Shown in pieces: positions 1-12,672 of a stretch of 64,000 nucleotides of DNA; the stretch's first letter is position 1, and the number at the start of each line of letters is the position of its first letter. This DNA is from Ashinkailepas kermadecensis (Eukaryota; Arthropoda; Thecostraca; Neolepadidae), in assembly GCA_034440615.1 (NCBI GenBank), contig JAOTOM010004673.1:124001-188000 (forward strand), given 5' to 3'. The notes under the pieces are model-generated. The model was not told the origin of the DNA and searched no databases. It saw nothing but the letters and a program-made list of their open reading frames with translations. A program made the translations under genes and the position numbers.

Positions 1-307
1 GCTCCTGTGAGTTATGAGAGACGAAACAGTGCTGATTATTACGAGTCGCTACCGTGCGGTGCCATCCATTGTTCACTTCTTTGTTCCTATGTTTTGACAT
101 TTTATTTGACAAAAAATGAGAATGCATATTACTTATGCATATTATGTAGATACTGATTACATAGGTTTTTTCTGGTCGGTTACTGGTAAACAGATTCCAT
201 GCATACAAAATAATGTCCATGAAAATGTGCTCCGGAAGAAGTCGGTATGCACTCCGACTCCCAACCCGGAAAGTAAGTTTCCCACTCTGACTGAAAGCGA
301 CACCTAC
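1..307 (-). other. Start of plexin intron 5 (partial)
   Basis: This AT-rich stretch follows the exon 5 donor. It holds no recognisable domain on either strand. The plexin frame continues without a stop across it to the window edge, which is discussed as a finding. The composition of that translation (Ile, Asn, Ser and His rich) is unlike the GC-biased exons, so I treat it as intron. Confidence 0.6.
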
Positions 308-440
308 CATGACGGGCTGGTCCACTGGCAGCCGGTCGGGCTCCACTTTCTCGAAGTCGATGCACTGCTGTCCGGCGCCAAACGTCAGCCAGCGTGGCGG
401 GCTCTGGCGCGCCTTCCGACAGTCGGAGCGGATGGTGCAC
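308..440 (-). CDS. PlexB: Plexin B-like, exon 5: end of PSI and start of the linker to the first IPT region; gene continues left
   Basis: This exon is 133 nt. One base completes the Arg codon split by intron 4, and 44 codons follow (to residue about 550). The acceptor is CTCTGTCGCAG with AG at 442-441. The translation reads CTIRSDCRKARQ, then PRWLTFGAGQQCIDFEKV and ends PDRLPVDQPVM. The CT-R-x-x-C pair finishes the PSI cysteine set. The following Trp-Leu and Gln-Cys-Ile segment is the linker that precedes the IPT domains in plexins. I place the donor at ATG|GTAGGT (GT at 307-306, phase 0), because similarity to plexins stops there. The frame itself stays open to the window edge, so this end is less certain than the others. 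The remaining extracellular, membrane and cytoplasmic exons must lie beyond position 1. Confidence 0.87.
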
Positions 441-1032
441 CTGCGACAGAGCGGGCGTGGTCACACACGGGGACGCGTCTAGTCTCCACATGGGCTACTT
501 AGACCCCGGGCAGTGCTGGCTGTGTTGACGGTTTCAGGTGTGTTTGTCGTCCAAGCGGGGTTGACCCGGCGTTCGAGATGAGAAGCTATCTTTGGGCCCA
601 GATGGGGTCAGCGGAAATTACATCACATAAGTGGAGGTCGGCTCAGCGGCAGTACGGTCGGATCAAGTCAGACAGGTCAGCAACGCCATGATTGCCAGCC
701 GCAGTAAGGTCAGGTCAACAGGAACATGATCGAGTTGGTAGACCAGATCGGCGGAGTGCGTCAGGTCAATGGCAGCTTGACCAGGTCAGTGGAGATCAGT
801 TCAGCAGGATGCTAGCACTGGTGACGGTGACCACAGGACACATCCACTCAGTGCCAATTGCGACATGGACAGCGTCGGGGCACCACATTCCACCCTCCTC
901 TCAAACGGTACAACAGCCCGTGTGATGTGCCTCGGGTCCCCCAGGAGCACGCTCTGGCTAACCTGCACACTTGTCCCACAGTCCAGATTCCCGACTGGCT
1001 GCAATCCGAAAACCACTTCACAGAGCAATCAG

Positions 1033-1077
1033 CATCACAGACGTGCATGTCACAACGTGACATGCACGTCTGTGATG
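1033..1077. repeat. Perfect hairpin, 21-bp arms, 3-nt loop
   Basis: The arm at 1033-1053 (CATCACAGACGTGCATG...) and the arm at 1057-1077 are exact reverse complements, separated by AAC. There is no mismatch. It lies in intron 4, about 50 bases before a CATCAG microsatellite. It is too short for a typical animal microRNA precursor. Confidence 0.9.
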
Positions 1078-1124
1078 ATAAACACACAGGCACCGTACAA
1101 TAGGATATAGATGGCTTGTAACTG

Positions 1125-1216
1125 TCGGCATCAGCATCGGCATCAGCATCGGCATCAGGATCAGCATCAGCATCAGCATCAGCATCAGCAGCATCATCAT
1201 CATCAGCATCATCAGC
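1125..1216. repeat. CATCAG/CATCGG microsatellite
   Basis: This is a hexanucleotide run of CATCAG with CATCGG and CATCAT variants, about 15 units. It produces spurious His/Gln-rich and Met/Leu-rich open frames. Confidence 0.9.
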
Positions 1217-1373
1217 GCTCGGCTGATGAGGGCGCCAGTGATGCCCGACCACCCGCAGCAGACCAGCACGCACTCACTGGTAATGTGATGCTGGACGGTT
1301 CTGCTGAACAAAGCAGCGCCGGCGCTCGGAGGTAAAAAAGAGCGCGGACCGCGGCATACCGATGAGGCGGTGC

Positions 1374-1632
1374 CGGGGACCAGCTGCGGTCAGGTGGTGT
1401 TGGGGACCAGCTGCGGTCAGGTGGTGTTGGGGACCAGCTGCGGTCAGGTTCAGGCAGGTGGTGCCGGGGACCAGCTGCGGTCAGGTGGTGTGGGGGTCCA
1501 GCTGCGGCCAGGCGGTGTTGGAAACCAGCTGCGGTCAGGTTCAGCCAGGCGGTGTTGGGGACCAGCTGCGAGCAGGTGGTGTTGGGGACCAGCTGCGATC
1601 AGGTGGTGTTGGGGACCAGCTGCGGTCAGGTT
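1374..1632. repeat. 27-bp minisatellite, about 9 copies
   Basis: The unit begins CAGCTGCGGTCAGGTGGTGT and repeats every 27 bp with two short insertions containing TTCAGGCAGG-like sequence. The unit is a multiple of three, so a Gly/Val/Cys-rich frame stays open; I do not take it as a gene. Confidence 0.85.
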
Positions 1633-2189
1633 CAGTCACGCGGGAGACGTATTGGAGCCGCCGGCACCCAGCTCCACCTTAAGAAAGGCAGTGACGCCGG
1701 CGGCGAGAACTGCGCACGCCCCCCCCCACCCGTGCCGGCCATGAATGTCCCGTGACGTCACTTGTGCGAGTCGCGTCTGACGTTACGTCACGCGTAGCTC
1801 ATGAGTGTTACAGGGTGCGGCCGCAGTGGCTGTCCGATGCCGCGAGCATCGTGTGGCCCGCTGGCGCACGTCACGGCCGGCCGAGCGAGTCCCTCGCCTC
1901 GTGACCCCGCCACTGACTCCGTCACGTCACGGCGAGCGGACGTCACGTGACGACCGGCCCGACCTCAGCCGCCGGGCAGCGCCACGTCGGTGCGCGTCAC
2001 ATGCGATATGAATCATAAACGGTTTGCACGTTTGCATTGAATAAATTGCGTCGCGACAATGGCTCCTCACATAGAGGCGACACGTGCTGGCGGCCCTGGC
2101 CGTCCGACTCAGACACACGCGGCCGGCGACTCCCGCTGCGTGATGGATCAGGACAGCCGACTGGGTGTGCAGCCACACGACAGGGTCAT

Positions 2190-3535
2190 CCGCCGACGGG
2201 CCCGGCAGACACACCCAGACCACAGACCACAGACCACAGACTGGCCCGGCATACACACCCAGACCACCGACCACCGACCACAAACAGGCCCGGCAGATAC
2301 ATACCCAGACCACCGACCACCGACCACCGACCACAAACAGGCCCGGCAGATACATACCCAGACCACCGACCACAGACTGGCCCGGCAGACACACCCAGAC
2401 CACAGACCACAGACCACAAACAGGCCCGGCATACAGACCCAGACCACCGACCACAGACTGGCCCGGCATACACACCCAGACCACCGACCACAGACAGGAC
2501 CGGCAGACACACCCAGACCACCGACCACAGACTGGCCCGGCATACACACCCAGACCACAGACCACAGACCACAAACAGGCCCGGCATACAGACCCAGACC
2601 ACCGACCACAGACTGGCCCGGCATACACACCCAGACCACCGACCACAGACAGGACCGGCAGACACACCCAGACCACCGACCACAGACAGGACCGGCAGAC
2701 ACACCCAGGCCACCGACCACAGACAGGACCGGCAGACACACCCAGACCACAAACAGGCCCGGAATACACACCCAGACCACAGACCACAAACAGGCCCGGC
2801 AGACACACCCAGACCACAGACCACAGACAGGCCCGGCAGACACACCCAGACCACCGACCACAGACAGGCCCGGCATACACACCCAAACCACATACAGGAC
2901 CGGCACACACCCAGACCACGGGCCACATACCACAAACAGGTCCGCCAGACACACCCAGACCACCGACCACAGACAGGCCCGGCAGACACACCCAGACCAC
3001 AGACCACAGACCACAAACAGGCCCGGCATACAGACCCAGACCACCGACCACAGACAGGCCCGGCAGACACACCCAGACCACCGACCACAGACAGGCCCGG
3101 CAGACACACCCAGACCACCGACCACAGACAGGCCCGGCAGACACACCCAGACCACCGACCACAGACAGGCCCGGCATACACACCCAGACCACAGACAGGA
3201 CCGACATGCACACCCATACCACAGACAGGCCAGGTATACACACCCAGACCATCGACCACAGACAGGCCCGGCAGACACACCCAGACCATCGACCACAGAC
3301 AGGCCCGGCAGACACACCCAAACCACCGACCACAGACAGGCCCGGCATACACACCCAGACCACCGACCACAGACAGGCCCGGCATACACACCCAGACCAC
3401 CGACCACAGACAGGCCCGGCATACACACCCATACCACAGACAGACCCGGCAGACACACCCAGACCACCAACCACAGACAGGCCGGGCATGCACACCCAGA
3501 CTACAGACAGGACCAGCATGCACCCCAGACCACCG
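2190..3535. repeat. 37-bp minisatellite, about 36 copies
   Basis: The unit contains ACCACAGACAGGCCCGGCAG followed by ACACACCC, with period 37 measured from adjacent copies near 3061 and 3098. Copies vary by single substitutions and by loss of a CACCGAC block. The unit lacks stop codons in nearly every frame, so six overlapping frames of 440 to 560 codons cross it; these are artefacts. Confidence 0.93.
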
Positions 3536-5053
3536 ACAATCCCGGAATACAGATCGAGAACACAAGGCCCGGCACATCGAGAACACAAGGATCGAGACAG
3601 GCCCGGCACAAGGACGCAAGCAGATCAGACACAGCGCGGAAATAGATCAACTGCGCCACTGTTAACTCGGAATATTGGCACTACTGGAACAAAAGAACTG
3701 CCGAGTACATACTAACTAGACGTTTCGCTGCGCTGAAAATACATATTCCAGCCGGGCGCCGTTAGATGAGCCCTGCGCACTGACCTGGAATACCGGCGGC
3801 ACAGCGCAAACGCACCTCACCGGACACGGTAACGATCAGTGACAGCCCGATCAGTGACTCCGTCGAGTGGTCACTGAATGCGACAAGAGTACACACGGGT
3901 GACTACGTGGCGTCGACTCGATCTGGTGTTAATCTGGTATTATTTTCGAAATGTCTCGGAAGAAAGCTGAAGAATGTTTGCTCAGGCGTGCCTTTGTGAA
4001 TTTGTGAAACTCATCCAGATGGGGCTTACAGGTTGGCTAACTTCTGTCGGGCTGTTAGCAGTCCTCACCGGCATCAGTCTTGTCGGTCAAAGTTCAGATG
4101 GAATCGGCGGCAATCTGTTTGCCTTGTTTGCCGGAGTTTTATACTTTAATGGATACATTTTCAGGAGGCGGTCTCGCAGCCGGGCCGAGACGGGCCACCG
4201 GCGGATATGATTATCGCCGCCGGCGCCGCCGCCGCGCCACCGATGCCACCGCGGCGCCATTAATGCCGCCGGTGACGCGGCACCTTCGTCCGACATGGCT
4301 GCAGTCCGATCGACCCATCTCGACACAGTCCAAACACGGCTGCGATCCCAAACTCAAACAGAGGCCCGACGGTGCCGGCACCACTGCCAGCACCGCTGGG
4401 CGGCAGGGGCGCCGCAGACCTGCGCCAATTTATGGGCGTGTTCGCGGAGCCTCACCGCCGAGCGGCGGTCCTCAAACCTCGCGCCGGTCGGCGGCTCCCA
4501 AACTCAGCGGCCAGGTCGCCGACACTCGGCACCTTTGTACGGTCGTCGCTCCTCGGCCGCCGCTGCCTCAATGGAGATGCCCGGTTCAAAGAAGCGCGTG
4601 CACTATGCAAGAATGGGCGGCACTGTGGCGAAACGAGTCATAGATCTTCTGGTGTGCTCCGCCTGCCGCGGTGTTATGCTCAAACACGCTGTGCTGAGCC
4701 GAGTGTGTATGTGCCGCGATCGCAGGGGAAGCGCCACCTACAGACCACGCCCGACCGCGGAGGAAGGGGCTGATTGGAGGGGGCGGAGCGCCGCCCCAGC
4801 CCTCCTCGTTCGGCCGGATTGCGCCCGCTGTTCGCCCGTATTGATTGTGCCGCACTCTGTTGAAAAGTAATGATGTTATGCAAATGACCCGTCGCGATCC
4901 AGTGTGGCACGCACCGACGCGTCGGTCGCGGCAGCGTTGTCGACGCGTCGGCTTCGATGTGTGGCCGCTCGTCGACGCGTCAGAGTCGATGCGTCGCGCA
5001 CGCGGTTGCTGGCGACGCAAAGTTGGTCGTTTGCGACCTCCATGAAACTCATG

Positions 5054-5116
5054 ATTCTCACGGTTGTCTGTCGTGACAAGCTGATCCTCGCGGTTGTCTG
5101 TCGTGACAAGCTCATC
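5054..5116. repeat. Two-copy 30-bp direct repeat
   Basis: GGTTGTCTGTCGTGACAAGC occurs twice, 30 bp apart. Upstream (4900-5000) the palindrome CGACGCGTCG occurs several times in variant forms. Confidence 0.8.
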
Positions 5117-7748
5117 TGACAAGAGACACGTGGTTTCTCGACCACCAAATGCTTCTCTCTGATTTGAAATCACGGTTCCATGTTGGTCAGGCCCTACCTT
5201 GAAGACAGCGAATTCGCCACCAAATGTTCCCAGGGATGTGATTTTATATACCCAGCAGCAGAGTGGGCCAATTCCCCCTCAATGACTGATTAGTTCAAAT
5301 GTGATCTAGATATAACACGGACCTTGCGGCGTTGCTTCTCCATTCTGGGGAGCACCACAGCTGACACATGTTTTACTCTTCCAATCAAATGCATAAAACG
5401 TCACCCGTGAAGCCCATCTCTATCAGGGGAAAGTGCGGCTCTTTCGAATATTGCACGAGCGTTAATGTAATCGCGGCTCTTCGACTACGCAAGTTATGTC
5501 CTCGTCCATCTAACACTCGCCCGTCTAGAAGAGAGTCATCGCTCCTCGCCATGTAGACACCCCTCGTCTAGGGGGACAGGTCTAGGGGGAAGGGCACGTC
5601 GGCCAAGTCGGCGCCGACGCGTAACAAGATTAGCGGCAAGTCGCGGTCGGCGCCTGCCGGCCGCGACCACGTAACCACCGCACTCGCGGCGAAAGTTTTT
5701 GCGGTATCTGCCGTTAGTTGATCAGATTACCGCCGCCGGCCGGGTGCTGTGCTGTCGCCGCCGCCAACGGACGACTCGGCGGCCGCCTGCAAATGCGCGC
5801 AATAAAACGGATCCCTCCGGCGCATAAATTCAGATAGCGCGACACTTAGCGCGCAGAACGGGGATGAAATTTGTTTACAATTAATGTCATTTGCATTTCT
5901 GCGCGCCGCGAATAATCCGCGAGTTGGCGGATAATTTGAGTGGTGGCTCAGCGACGCGCGGCCCCGGTCTCGGTCTCGGTGGTATTCGTCTGGGCGGCTG
6001 GGTGAAGATGAGGGGCAGGCCCGACACCATATTCCAAGGGGACAGAACAGTGTTCAGCTCGGTGGACAGCATGATAACAGCGGACTAGCTGGTGAGGACG
6101 CCGGAGCAGTTTTATAGTGCTGGCTTTGGCGTACAGATGTGGTGCCAGCCATCTTGTGGCTTCGGTCGGTGTGGTTCACGGTGGCTGGTTGGGTGCTTGG
6201 AGCGCGGAACGCTCGAGCTGGCACTGGTCGGAGTGCCTAGAGGTCCCGTCGGGAGTGCCGCCGGGCACTCGGTCGTGTTTCAGCGGACGGCGGGGCTCGA
6301 GAAGTGGGGGAATATCACCATTCGAGCACCCCCGCTACCGGCCGCAACGGAACCGGAGCAAGGACGGAGAAAGCCCCAGTCACGACGCTTGTTATCATTC
6401 AACGTAACAGCGCATGACTTGCACACTCGCGCCGACTTCAGTTCCTTCAGAGACCCGCGCCAGCCCGAGTCATGGCTCGCTCCAGCTGAGGAATGCTCGA
6501 TTTGATAGGGCGATACACGACACTGATTGCTTTGGGTGCCTCGCAGGCAGTACAGACGCGCCATGACGCGATTGGGAGCGTGACATTCTTGCTATCGGTG
6601 TTGAGCAGTGGCCCGGTGCTCCAGCACATCCGCGCAGGATTAGTGCTACGCGGTAGACTGATATTTCGAAGTGTTTGCACAGCTGTGCCCACCGCTGGAG
6701 TGGAAAACGGTGCTGGTATCGGCGAGCCGCGACTTCGACACGGTGACAACGTCGGATATGAGACATATATGAATAACGCGCTGAGTCGACAGGCCCTGAG
6801 GCGCACTTGAATAAGCCACGCGGCTGAGTAATGTCTTCGGCGCAGATACGTCGAGTGGAACCGCTGACTTGACAAGAGCATGCCAAACAGAATACATCGA
6901 ACATAAACGCACCGTCATTTGTGGCCATCGCTCGTCCTTTTGAGCACAAAGGCCGGCCGGCGGTGTACATTAGCCAGAACACCCGAGACGTGGCGGGCGA
7001 CGTACAGACGGCCGGCGTCGTCGGAGCCTCGGAGCCAGCAACCGGCTACAGGGTGGCAGGTGAGTGCATCCAGCCGACGCCGACAGGTGGTTAGCACTAA
7101 TTTAATCATAGAGCGCCCCATTCGCTCGCTCATTGAAAACGCGGTCTGCCTCTTTGTTCTATCAGACATCTGTTGACCGCAGAGGATAAGTGGTGCACGG
7201 AGCGAGCTGTGCCGCCGCCGGCGGCGGCGGCCACTGCCGCACGCGACAGGCCGGTCGACACCTGCCCGGCCGCGGCTCCGCCCCACCTCGGGCCGTCCGG
7301 GAGGCCGACGTCATCCTGCCCGGAGGCGGCTCCGTCCCCCCGGCCCCACCTCGGCCGTCTGGAGGCCGGTCGACACCTGCCCGGACGCGGCTCCGTCCCA
7401 CCTCGGGCCGTCCGGGAGGCCGACCCCCCCCCGGGGGGGGTTTCTTCCCCCCGGGCCGTCCCACAGGCCGGCGACTCCCTACCGGGCCGTCCGAGAGCCG
7501 CCGCCGCGTCGGCGACAGTCCCGGCCGAAAATGAGCAACAACGAGAATCGCGCGCGCTTCCGGCGGCGTCGCCCGGCGGCGGGCCGGAACGGTCGTAATG
7601 GCGCGGCGGCGTGAGCCGTCGTGTGGCGACAGGTCGAGGCGGCACCGGCGGCGCACCGGCGGCGCACCGGCGCGTAATCCCGCGCCGTTCGCCACCACTG
7701 CACCCGTCTCAGCCGGGATTACCAGCGGCCGGGCTGCCGCCGCGCGCG

Positions 7749-7994
7749 ACGGCAGCGTCCGCCACAGACAGCACACTGAGAGGCCAGCGGCGCGGCAAGC
7801 CGCCACCGTGAGACGGCAGCGTCCGCCACAGACAGCACACTGAGAGGCCAGCGGCGCGGCAAGCCGCCACCGTGAGACGGCAGCGTCCGCCACAGACAGC
7901 ACACTGAGAGGCCAGCGGCGCGGCAAGCCGCCACCGTGAGACGGCAGCGTCCCTCACAGACAGCACACTGAGAGGCCAGCGGCGCGGCAAGCCG
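7749..7994. repeat. 64-bp minisatellite, almost 4 copies
   Basis: The unit begins GACGGCAGCGTCCGCCACAG and repeats every 64 bp with almost no divergence, which suggests a recent expansion or a homogenised array. Confidence 0.9.
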
Positions 7995-8884
7995 GCGAGG
8001 CGCCATTCGGAGCTGAACGGGTGCCGAAGAGCCGCTTCGGACACGCGACTGCTCTGCGGGACGGCGGCGTCCATGGCGCAGTTTATGGCGACAGCGCCGT
8101 ATCCGGTTACTGACTGGACGCTACTGTAGGGGGGACGCCGCTGTAGGGGGCACGCCTGTCCTGATTGGTAATGCTGCACTGCAGACGCATAGGGCACGCC
8201 GCGCTGTACCAAGGGATCGCGAGAGCACATTACAAATGATAAGCAAGGTGAACCGTAACATTGTCCGTAACATTGTGAGTCATCGGATACGATCAGCACA
8301 CGGCCCTCTTCGACAGCGCGCCCGACTGCATTCCATTCCAGATGCGATCGTGCCTTCATTCTGTCGGGAGGTGAAGCATCAGAATCAAATTATCTGCCAG
8401 CACAATATTGCATTCAAAAATACATGTCTCAGTTCAGAGACCCCGCAGCGAGCACAAGACCCGACAGGTTTCTCAATAGAACTCGTTCCCGCCGGGATTC
8501 CCGGAAGAAGCCACTCTCCATTCTGTCGCATCTCGCGCACCATTTTATCGCGAGCGCGCCGCAGATGAAATCATCACTTGACGCTGATGCGAGTTTCATG
8601 ACTTCCATTGAAGAAGCCGCGCCGCTAATTGCATTGTGTGCCGCTTCCGACCGGCCACGGGCTCGGCGGCGCGAGCAGGAGTTGGCGGCTCGACTGGGGC
8701 GCGGCCCACCATCACGGCATTGTCGGCTGTTTCAATCTGGCCGAGCCGTCCGGGCCCAGTGAGGAACGATCGGATGGTCGGTCTGAACCGGTCGACTCGA
8801 CTCCAATCCACTCGACAACAACCGGAGCGCGCTCATTTATCACGCGCAGTGATTTGTCAATGGTGTCAATCTGGGCGGCGGGGG

Positions 8885-9292
8885 GGGCTTGGTGAGAGGA
8901 GACCGCCGCCGTGGCCGCTACATTTGAGGGCGGTTGGGCGGGCTCGTCGAGAGGAGACCGCTGCCGTGGCCGCTACGTTTGACGGGGGTTGGGCGGGCTC
9001 GTCAGAGGAGACCGCCGCCGTGGCCGCTACGTTTGGCGACAGTTGGGCTGGGCTCGGCGAGAGGAGACCGCCGCCGTGGCCGCTCCGTTTGACGGTGGCC
9101 GGGTTCGGTGAGAGGAGAGAGCCGCCGTGGTCGCTACTCTTGGCGGAGGTTGGGCCGGGCTCATCGAGAGGAGACCGCCGCCGTGGTCGCTACTCTTGGC
9201 GGAGGCTGGACCGAGCTCGGCGAGAGGAGACCGCCGCCGTGGCCGCTCCGTTTGACGGTGGCCGGGTTCGGTGAGAGGAGCGAGCCGCCGCG
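8885..9292. repeat. Degenerate 50-60-bp repeat, about 7 copies
   Basis: GAGAGGAGACCGCCGCCGTG recurs every 50-60 bp with variable GGTTGGGC-type spacers. It ends about 290 bases before exon 4. Confidence 0.85.
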
Positions 9293-9576
9293 GCCGTGGC
9301 ACCGGCTGGTGACGCCGCCGCACCCCCCGCCGGTCCCCCGCCGAGCCGGCGGCCACGTCTGCATTCCAGCCGTGCCGAGAACAGCCGCACGCCGCGGCAC
9401 GCGGCACCACTCGCCGGGTGCTCCAGTCGAGAGACTGCCGGTGGTGCGGCGCAGACGCCGCCGAGCGCAGCTAGCTCAGACCGCCCGTCTGATTTTCAGA
9501 GGTTGTCGGTTTGGCACCTGCACGACATCCGGCGGGCCGTCGCTCTGGACGGCCGAACGGCGCCGACGCGACTTAC

Positions 9577-9677
9577 CTCTTCTCCAACGAGCACCAGCCG
9601 CAGTACGGGTCGCCCGAGCCGAGGCAGGACGAGCAGTCTGTGTACATCTCGCACGTCTGCACGCGCACCTTCGACAC
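9577..9677 (-). CDS. PlexB: Plexin B-like, exon 4: PSI domain, first part
   Basis: This exon is 101 nt. It encodes residues 473-505 and gives two bases of codon 506. The acceptor is CTGTCTGTTTTCAG with AG at 9679-9678. The donor is GAAGAG|GTAAGT with GT at 9576-9575. The translation begins VSKVRVQTC, then has [18 protein letters not shown] and SLEK. The spacing C-x5-C-x2-C-x8-C-x2-C, with DPYCGWC, is the hallmark of the cysteine-rich PSI (plexin-semaphorin-integrin) domain, which sits directly after the propeller. Entry is phase 0 and exit is phase 2; exon 5 supplies the third base to make Arg. I found this exon by reading the minus strand between splice sites; it is too short to show up as a long open frame. 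Confidence 0.93.
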
Positions 9678-11138
9678 CTGAAAACAGACAGATAAAACAG
9701 CTCATGGCGACGTCTGCGTGACGGGCGGTGATTGGGTTTCCACGGGTAACGAGGCTGTTGCCGAGGTGGGCCGCCGGCCGGCCGCCGTCGGTCGGACGCC
9801 CCGCGGCGGCGCGGCCGACGGTCGCGGTCGGCACGGTCGGCACGCCCGCCACCTCTGACCCGACGCGGCCGGCGGCGACGCGGCGCCGCGCGCCACGTTG
9901 CATCACAGGTCACTCTGACAAATTAATCGGCCGACTTAACATTCACTTTCTGCGGGTCGGCCGAGCGCGGCTTCGTTGGTCACGGCGAGCCGGCGGAGCT
10001 GCATTCATTCTCGCCGCTCGCCGTGCGCCCTCATTTGCATCGGCCGGCCGAGCGATGGCGCGCGCCGCCCGGCCGGGAACAAGGTCGGTCGGTGGTCGTC
10101 GGACCCCCACCTGGCCGGGTCGTCACCGCCGCCGCCCACACGTCGCCCCCCGTCGATAACCTGATTTTTCCGCTACAAATTAGCTTTTAGAGCTGCGCCG
10201 TGCACGCACTTTCTCCGCTTCACGCCGGCCGTCGAGAACGGGAACACGACACCGACTAATTACCGATCCATAAACAAATTAGCTGGCCATTATTCGGGCG
10301 CCGCTGGCCGGAAGCGGAGGTCGGGTGTCATCTCACGAGCTTCTCACCGGCTACCGCAAGCCGGCCATGGGAACGGAAAGAAAAACAATAACGTGTCCGC
10401 CCCGCCGCTCAACCAATGTGAAAAATCAACCAAGGCCGAGCAGAGCGGCGGTAAAAAGCGGCCGATCTGCGGCCACATGCGGCGAAGCCGCCTTTGTTTT
10501 TCCGCCGGCCCTTGAACGTTTCAGCCGGACGGGCTTCTTTTTCGGTGCATCACTCGGCCGTCTTTGAAGAGGCGGCCACTTCCCGGCGGCGGCGGCCGCG
10601 CATTCCCGGCGCGTCACTGCGTGTGACGCGGGTGCGTGGCGCTCGGGGCCGCTGACATCACCGACTGTCTGTCGCGCGTCACGGTTGTCAGACGACTCGA
10701 GCAGCGGCGCTCCACAAATGAGCGGCTGTTTTTCCCGGCGCCGCCGCGATCGCCAGCCCATCCTTCAGGGACCGTGGTGGCGACGGGCAAAAACGACACC
10801 AGCTCGAATGAGGCCAATTTATCGAGCTGACCCCCTCCCCCCACCACCACCAACTCCTCCCCAGCCCCTCCAACCATACGACCCAACGGCGTGCATCCCT
10901 TCTGACGCCACACGGACAGACAGAGACGACTCGGCCTGACCGGGCGACCCACGCGCCGCCGCCAACGGTCCCTGAACGGCCCGGCCAGCTGACAGCCGCC
11001 GAGCTGGCTGGAGAGGCACACACCGCGGCCGCCGACACGGACATCGGTACCAGGTATCATCACGGGCAATCAATCGGCCAGATTAATTGCCGCACCAACG
11101 GATAGGCTGGCGGCTCGGACACCGGCCAGGTCTGTCCA

Positions 11139-11141
11139 CAT

Positions 11142-11206
<65 letters not shown>

Positions 11207-11290
11207 TATGTATGTGTATGTGCGTACGTACGTACATGCATGCGTGCGTGCGTGCTTGCTTGTACGTGTGTGTGTGTGTATGTGTGTGGA
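11139..11290. repeat. TG dinucleotide tract with ACGT-type extension
   Basis: The TG run covers 11143-11201. It continues into GTATG, CGTACGTACG and GCGTGCGTGC variants to about 11290. Confidence 0.95.
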
Positions 11291-12114
11291 CGCTTTGTAC
11301 CCATGGCGGCCAACGGCCACACCACACACAGGGGTGTCGGCCGGTACTGACGGCGGGCGCCGTCCGCCAGGGTCCCACAGCGGGAGGCGCGCGCCCCACC
11401 GACCGGGGAGCCCCGCCACCCCTCGGCCCACCTGGCTCGCGCTCCTAAACTATTGGACAGGCCAACGTGCAGGCCAGGTAATGGAGCTCTTAGTTACACG
11501 TTCAGAAGGGCTAATTTATACCTAAACGCGGCCCGCGCCCCAGGTACGGCCGGCGGAATGCCGCCGCTGAGAAAACACCAAAGGCACCCAACAAGGGTCG
11601 AATGGGCGATAAATAAGTCGGAGCCGACCACGGAGAATGGCACCAATGGGACGTTTTGGACGGTCCGCATACGCCTTTGTGCCCCGAAACGCCCCGAAAC
11701 GAATCCGATTGAAATCTTCTCGCAGCACGCGTGCACCGTCAGACAATGCGGCGGAAATCGCGCTGTCCTCTCCGCGCCGATTTTTCGCCTATCTTTGTGC
11801 CGAGTGTCTGTGATAGAGCCGCGCGGGATTCACTGGCGGCCCGCGCCGGCCAGGTACCGGCGGTCGGCGTCTTTCAGGCGGCCGGCGGACGAGTTGTGTT
11901 TGGCGAGAGCCGCCGCGGCCGGTCGGGGCCGCCAATTATGCCCGTTTGCTGGCTCTGGGAGCGTGCTTATTTCGTCTTCGTGCAGGCTGACCGGCCGCAT
12001 AAAAGGTTCATTGTGAGCGCCCGCTGAATTTATCATGTGAACAACTGCACAGTCATTCGCCCCGCCGCCGAACACCGCGGCCCGCGCCGCGGAGCAGGAG
12101 CGCTGTCGTTATCA

Positions 12115-12672
12115 GCTGAACTGAGGAGCAGGAGCACTTCCACTGTGAGCGAACCAAGAAGCAGGAGCACATCCACTGTGAGCTGAACCAGGGATCAGGA
12201 GCACTGACATAGAAACTTGGTTCAGAGCAGGAGCAGTGTCACCATGGTCTGTTGAAGGGAGGAGCAGGTGCACTGTCACTGTAAGCTGAACCGACAGCGC
12301 GAACACTCATAGCGATCTGGTCCACAGCAGGATCAGTGTCACCAAAAGAGGAGCATCACTGAAGGAGCGACCTGGACAACAACAGGAGTTAGAACACACC
12401 TAAATGTGTGTCCCAGCGCCCCAGACACTTAATGACCGAATAATTAGTTTTTCTTTCTTTCCGAAACAATTATCTAAGCTCTGTCGGAAACTGTTGTGAT
12501 TGAGTAGATCTGCTCGGTGAGCTTCTGGGGGAATCTATGAATCGGAGCACTGGCACCATGGGCTGGACCCAGAACAGGAGCACCGCCACCATGGGCTGGA
12601 CCCAGAACAGGAGAACCGCCACCATGGGCTGGACCCAGAACAGGAGCACCGCCATCATAGACTGAATCCGAA
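12115..12672. repeat. Degenerate repeats and a 33-bp minisatellite
   Basis: From 12115 to about 12300 the motif AGGAGCAGGAGCAC recurs in diverged units of about 40 bp. From 12553 to 12664 a cleaner 33-bp unit beginning ACCATGGGCTGGACCCAGAA repeats about 3.4 times. The two blocks share GAACCAGGAGCA-like sequence and may have a common origin. Confidence 0.75.

Larger units (their letters stand above)
441..9576 (-). other. Plexin intron 4 (about 9.1 kb)
   Basis: This is a GT-AG intron between exons 4 and 5, phase 2. It contains a perfect hairpin, a CATCAG microsatellite, and 27-bp, 37-bp, 64-bp and roughly 55-bp tandem arrays, all listed separately. Between the arrays (about 3540-7740, with short repeats near 5054-5115 only) I see GC-rich unique sequence without a gene I can support. 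Short open frames there have no recognisable domains and most are antisense to one another. Confidence 0.8.

Noticed and set aside
1927..3715. Long open frames of 440-560 codons on both strands
   Set aside because: They are explained by the stop-poor 37-bp tandem repeat; several overlapping frames are open at once, and none has a domain.
11139..11290. Coding potential of Val/Cys and His/Thr frames
   Set aside because: Translation of a TG/CA microsatellite.
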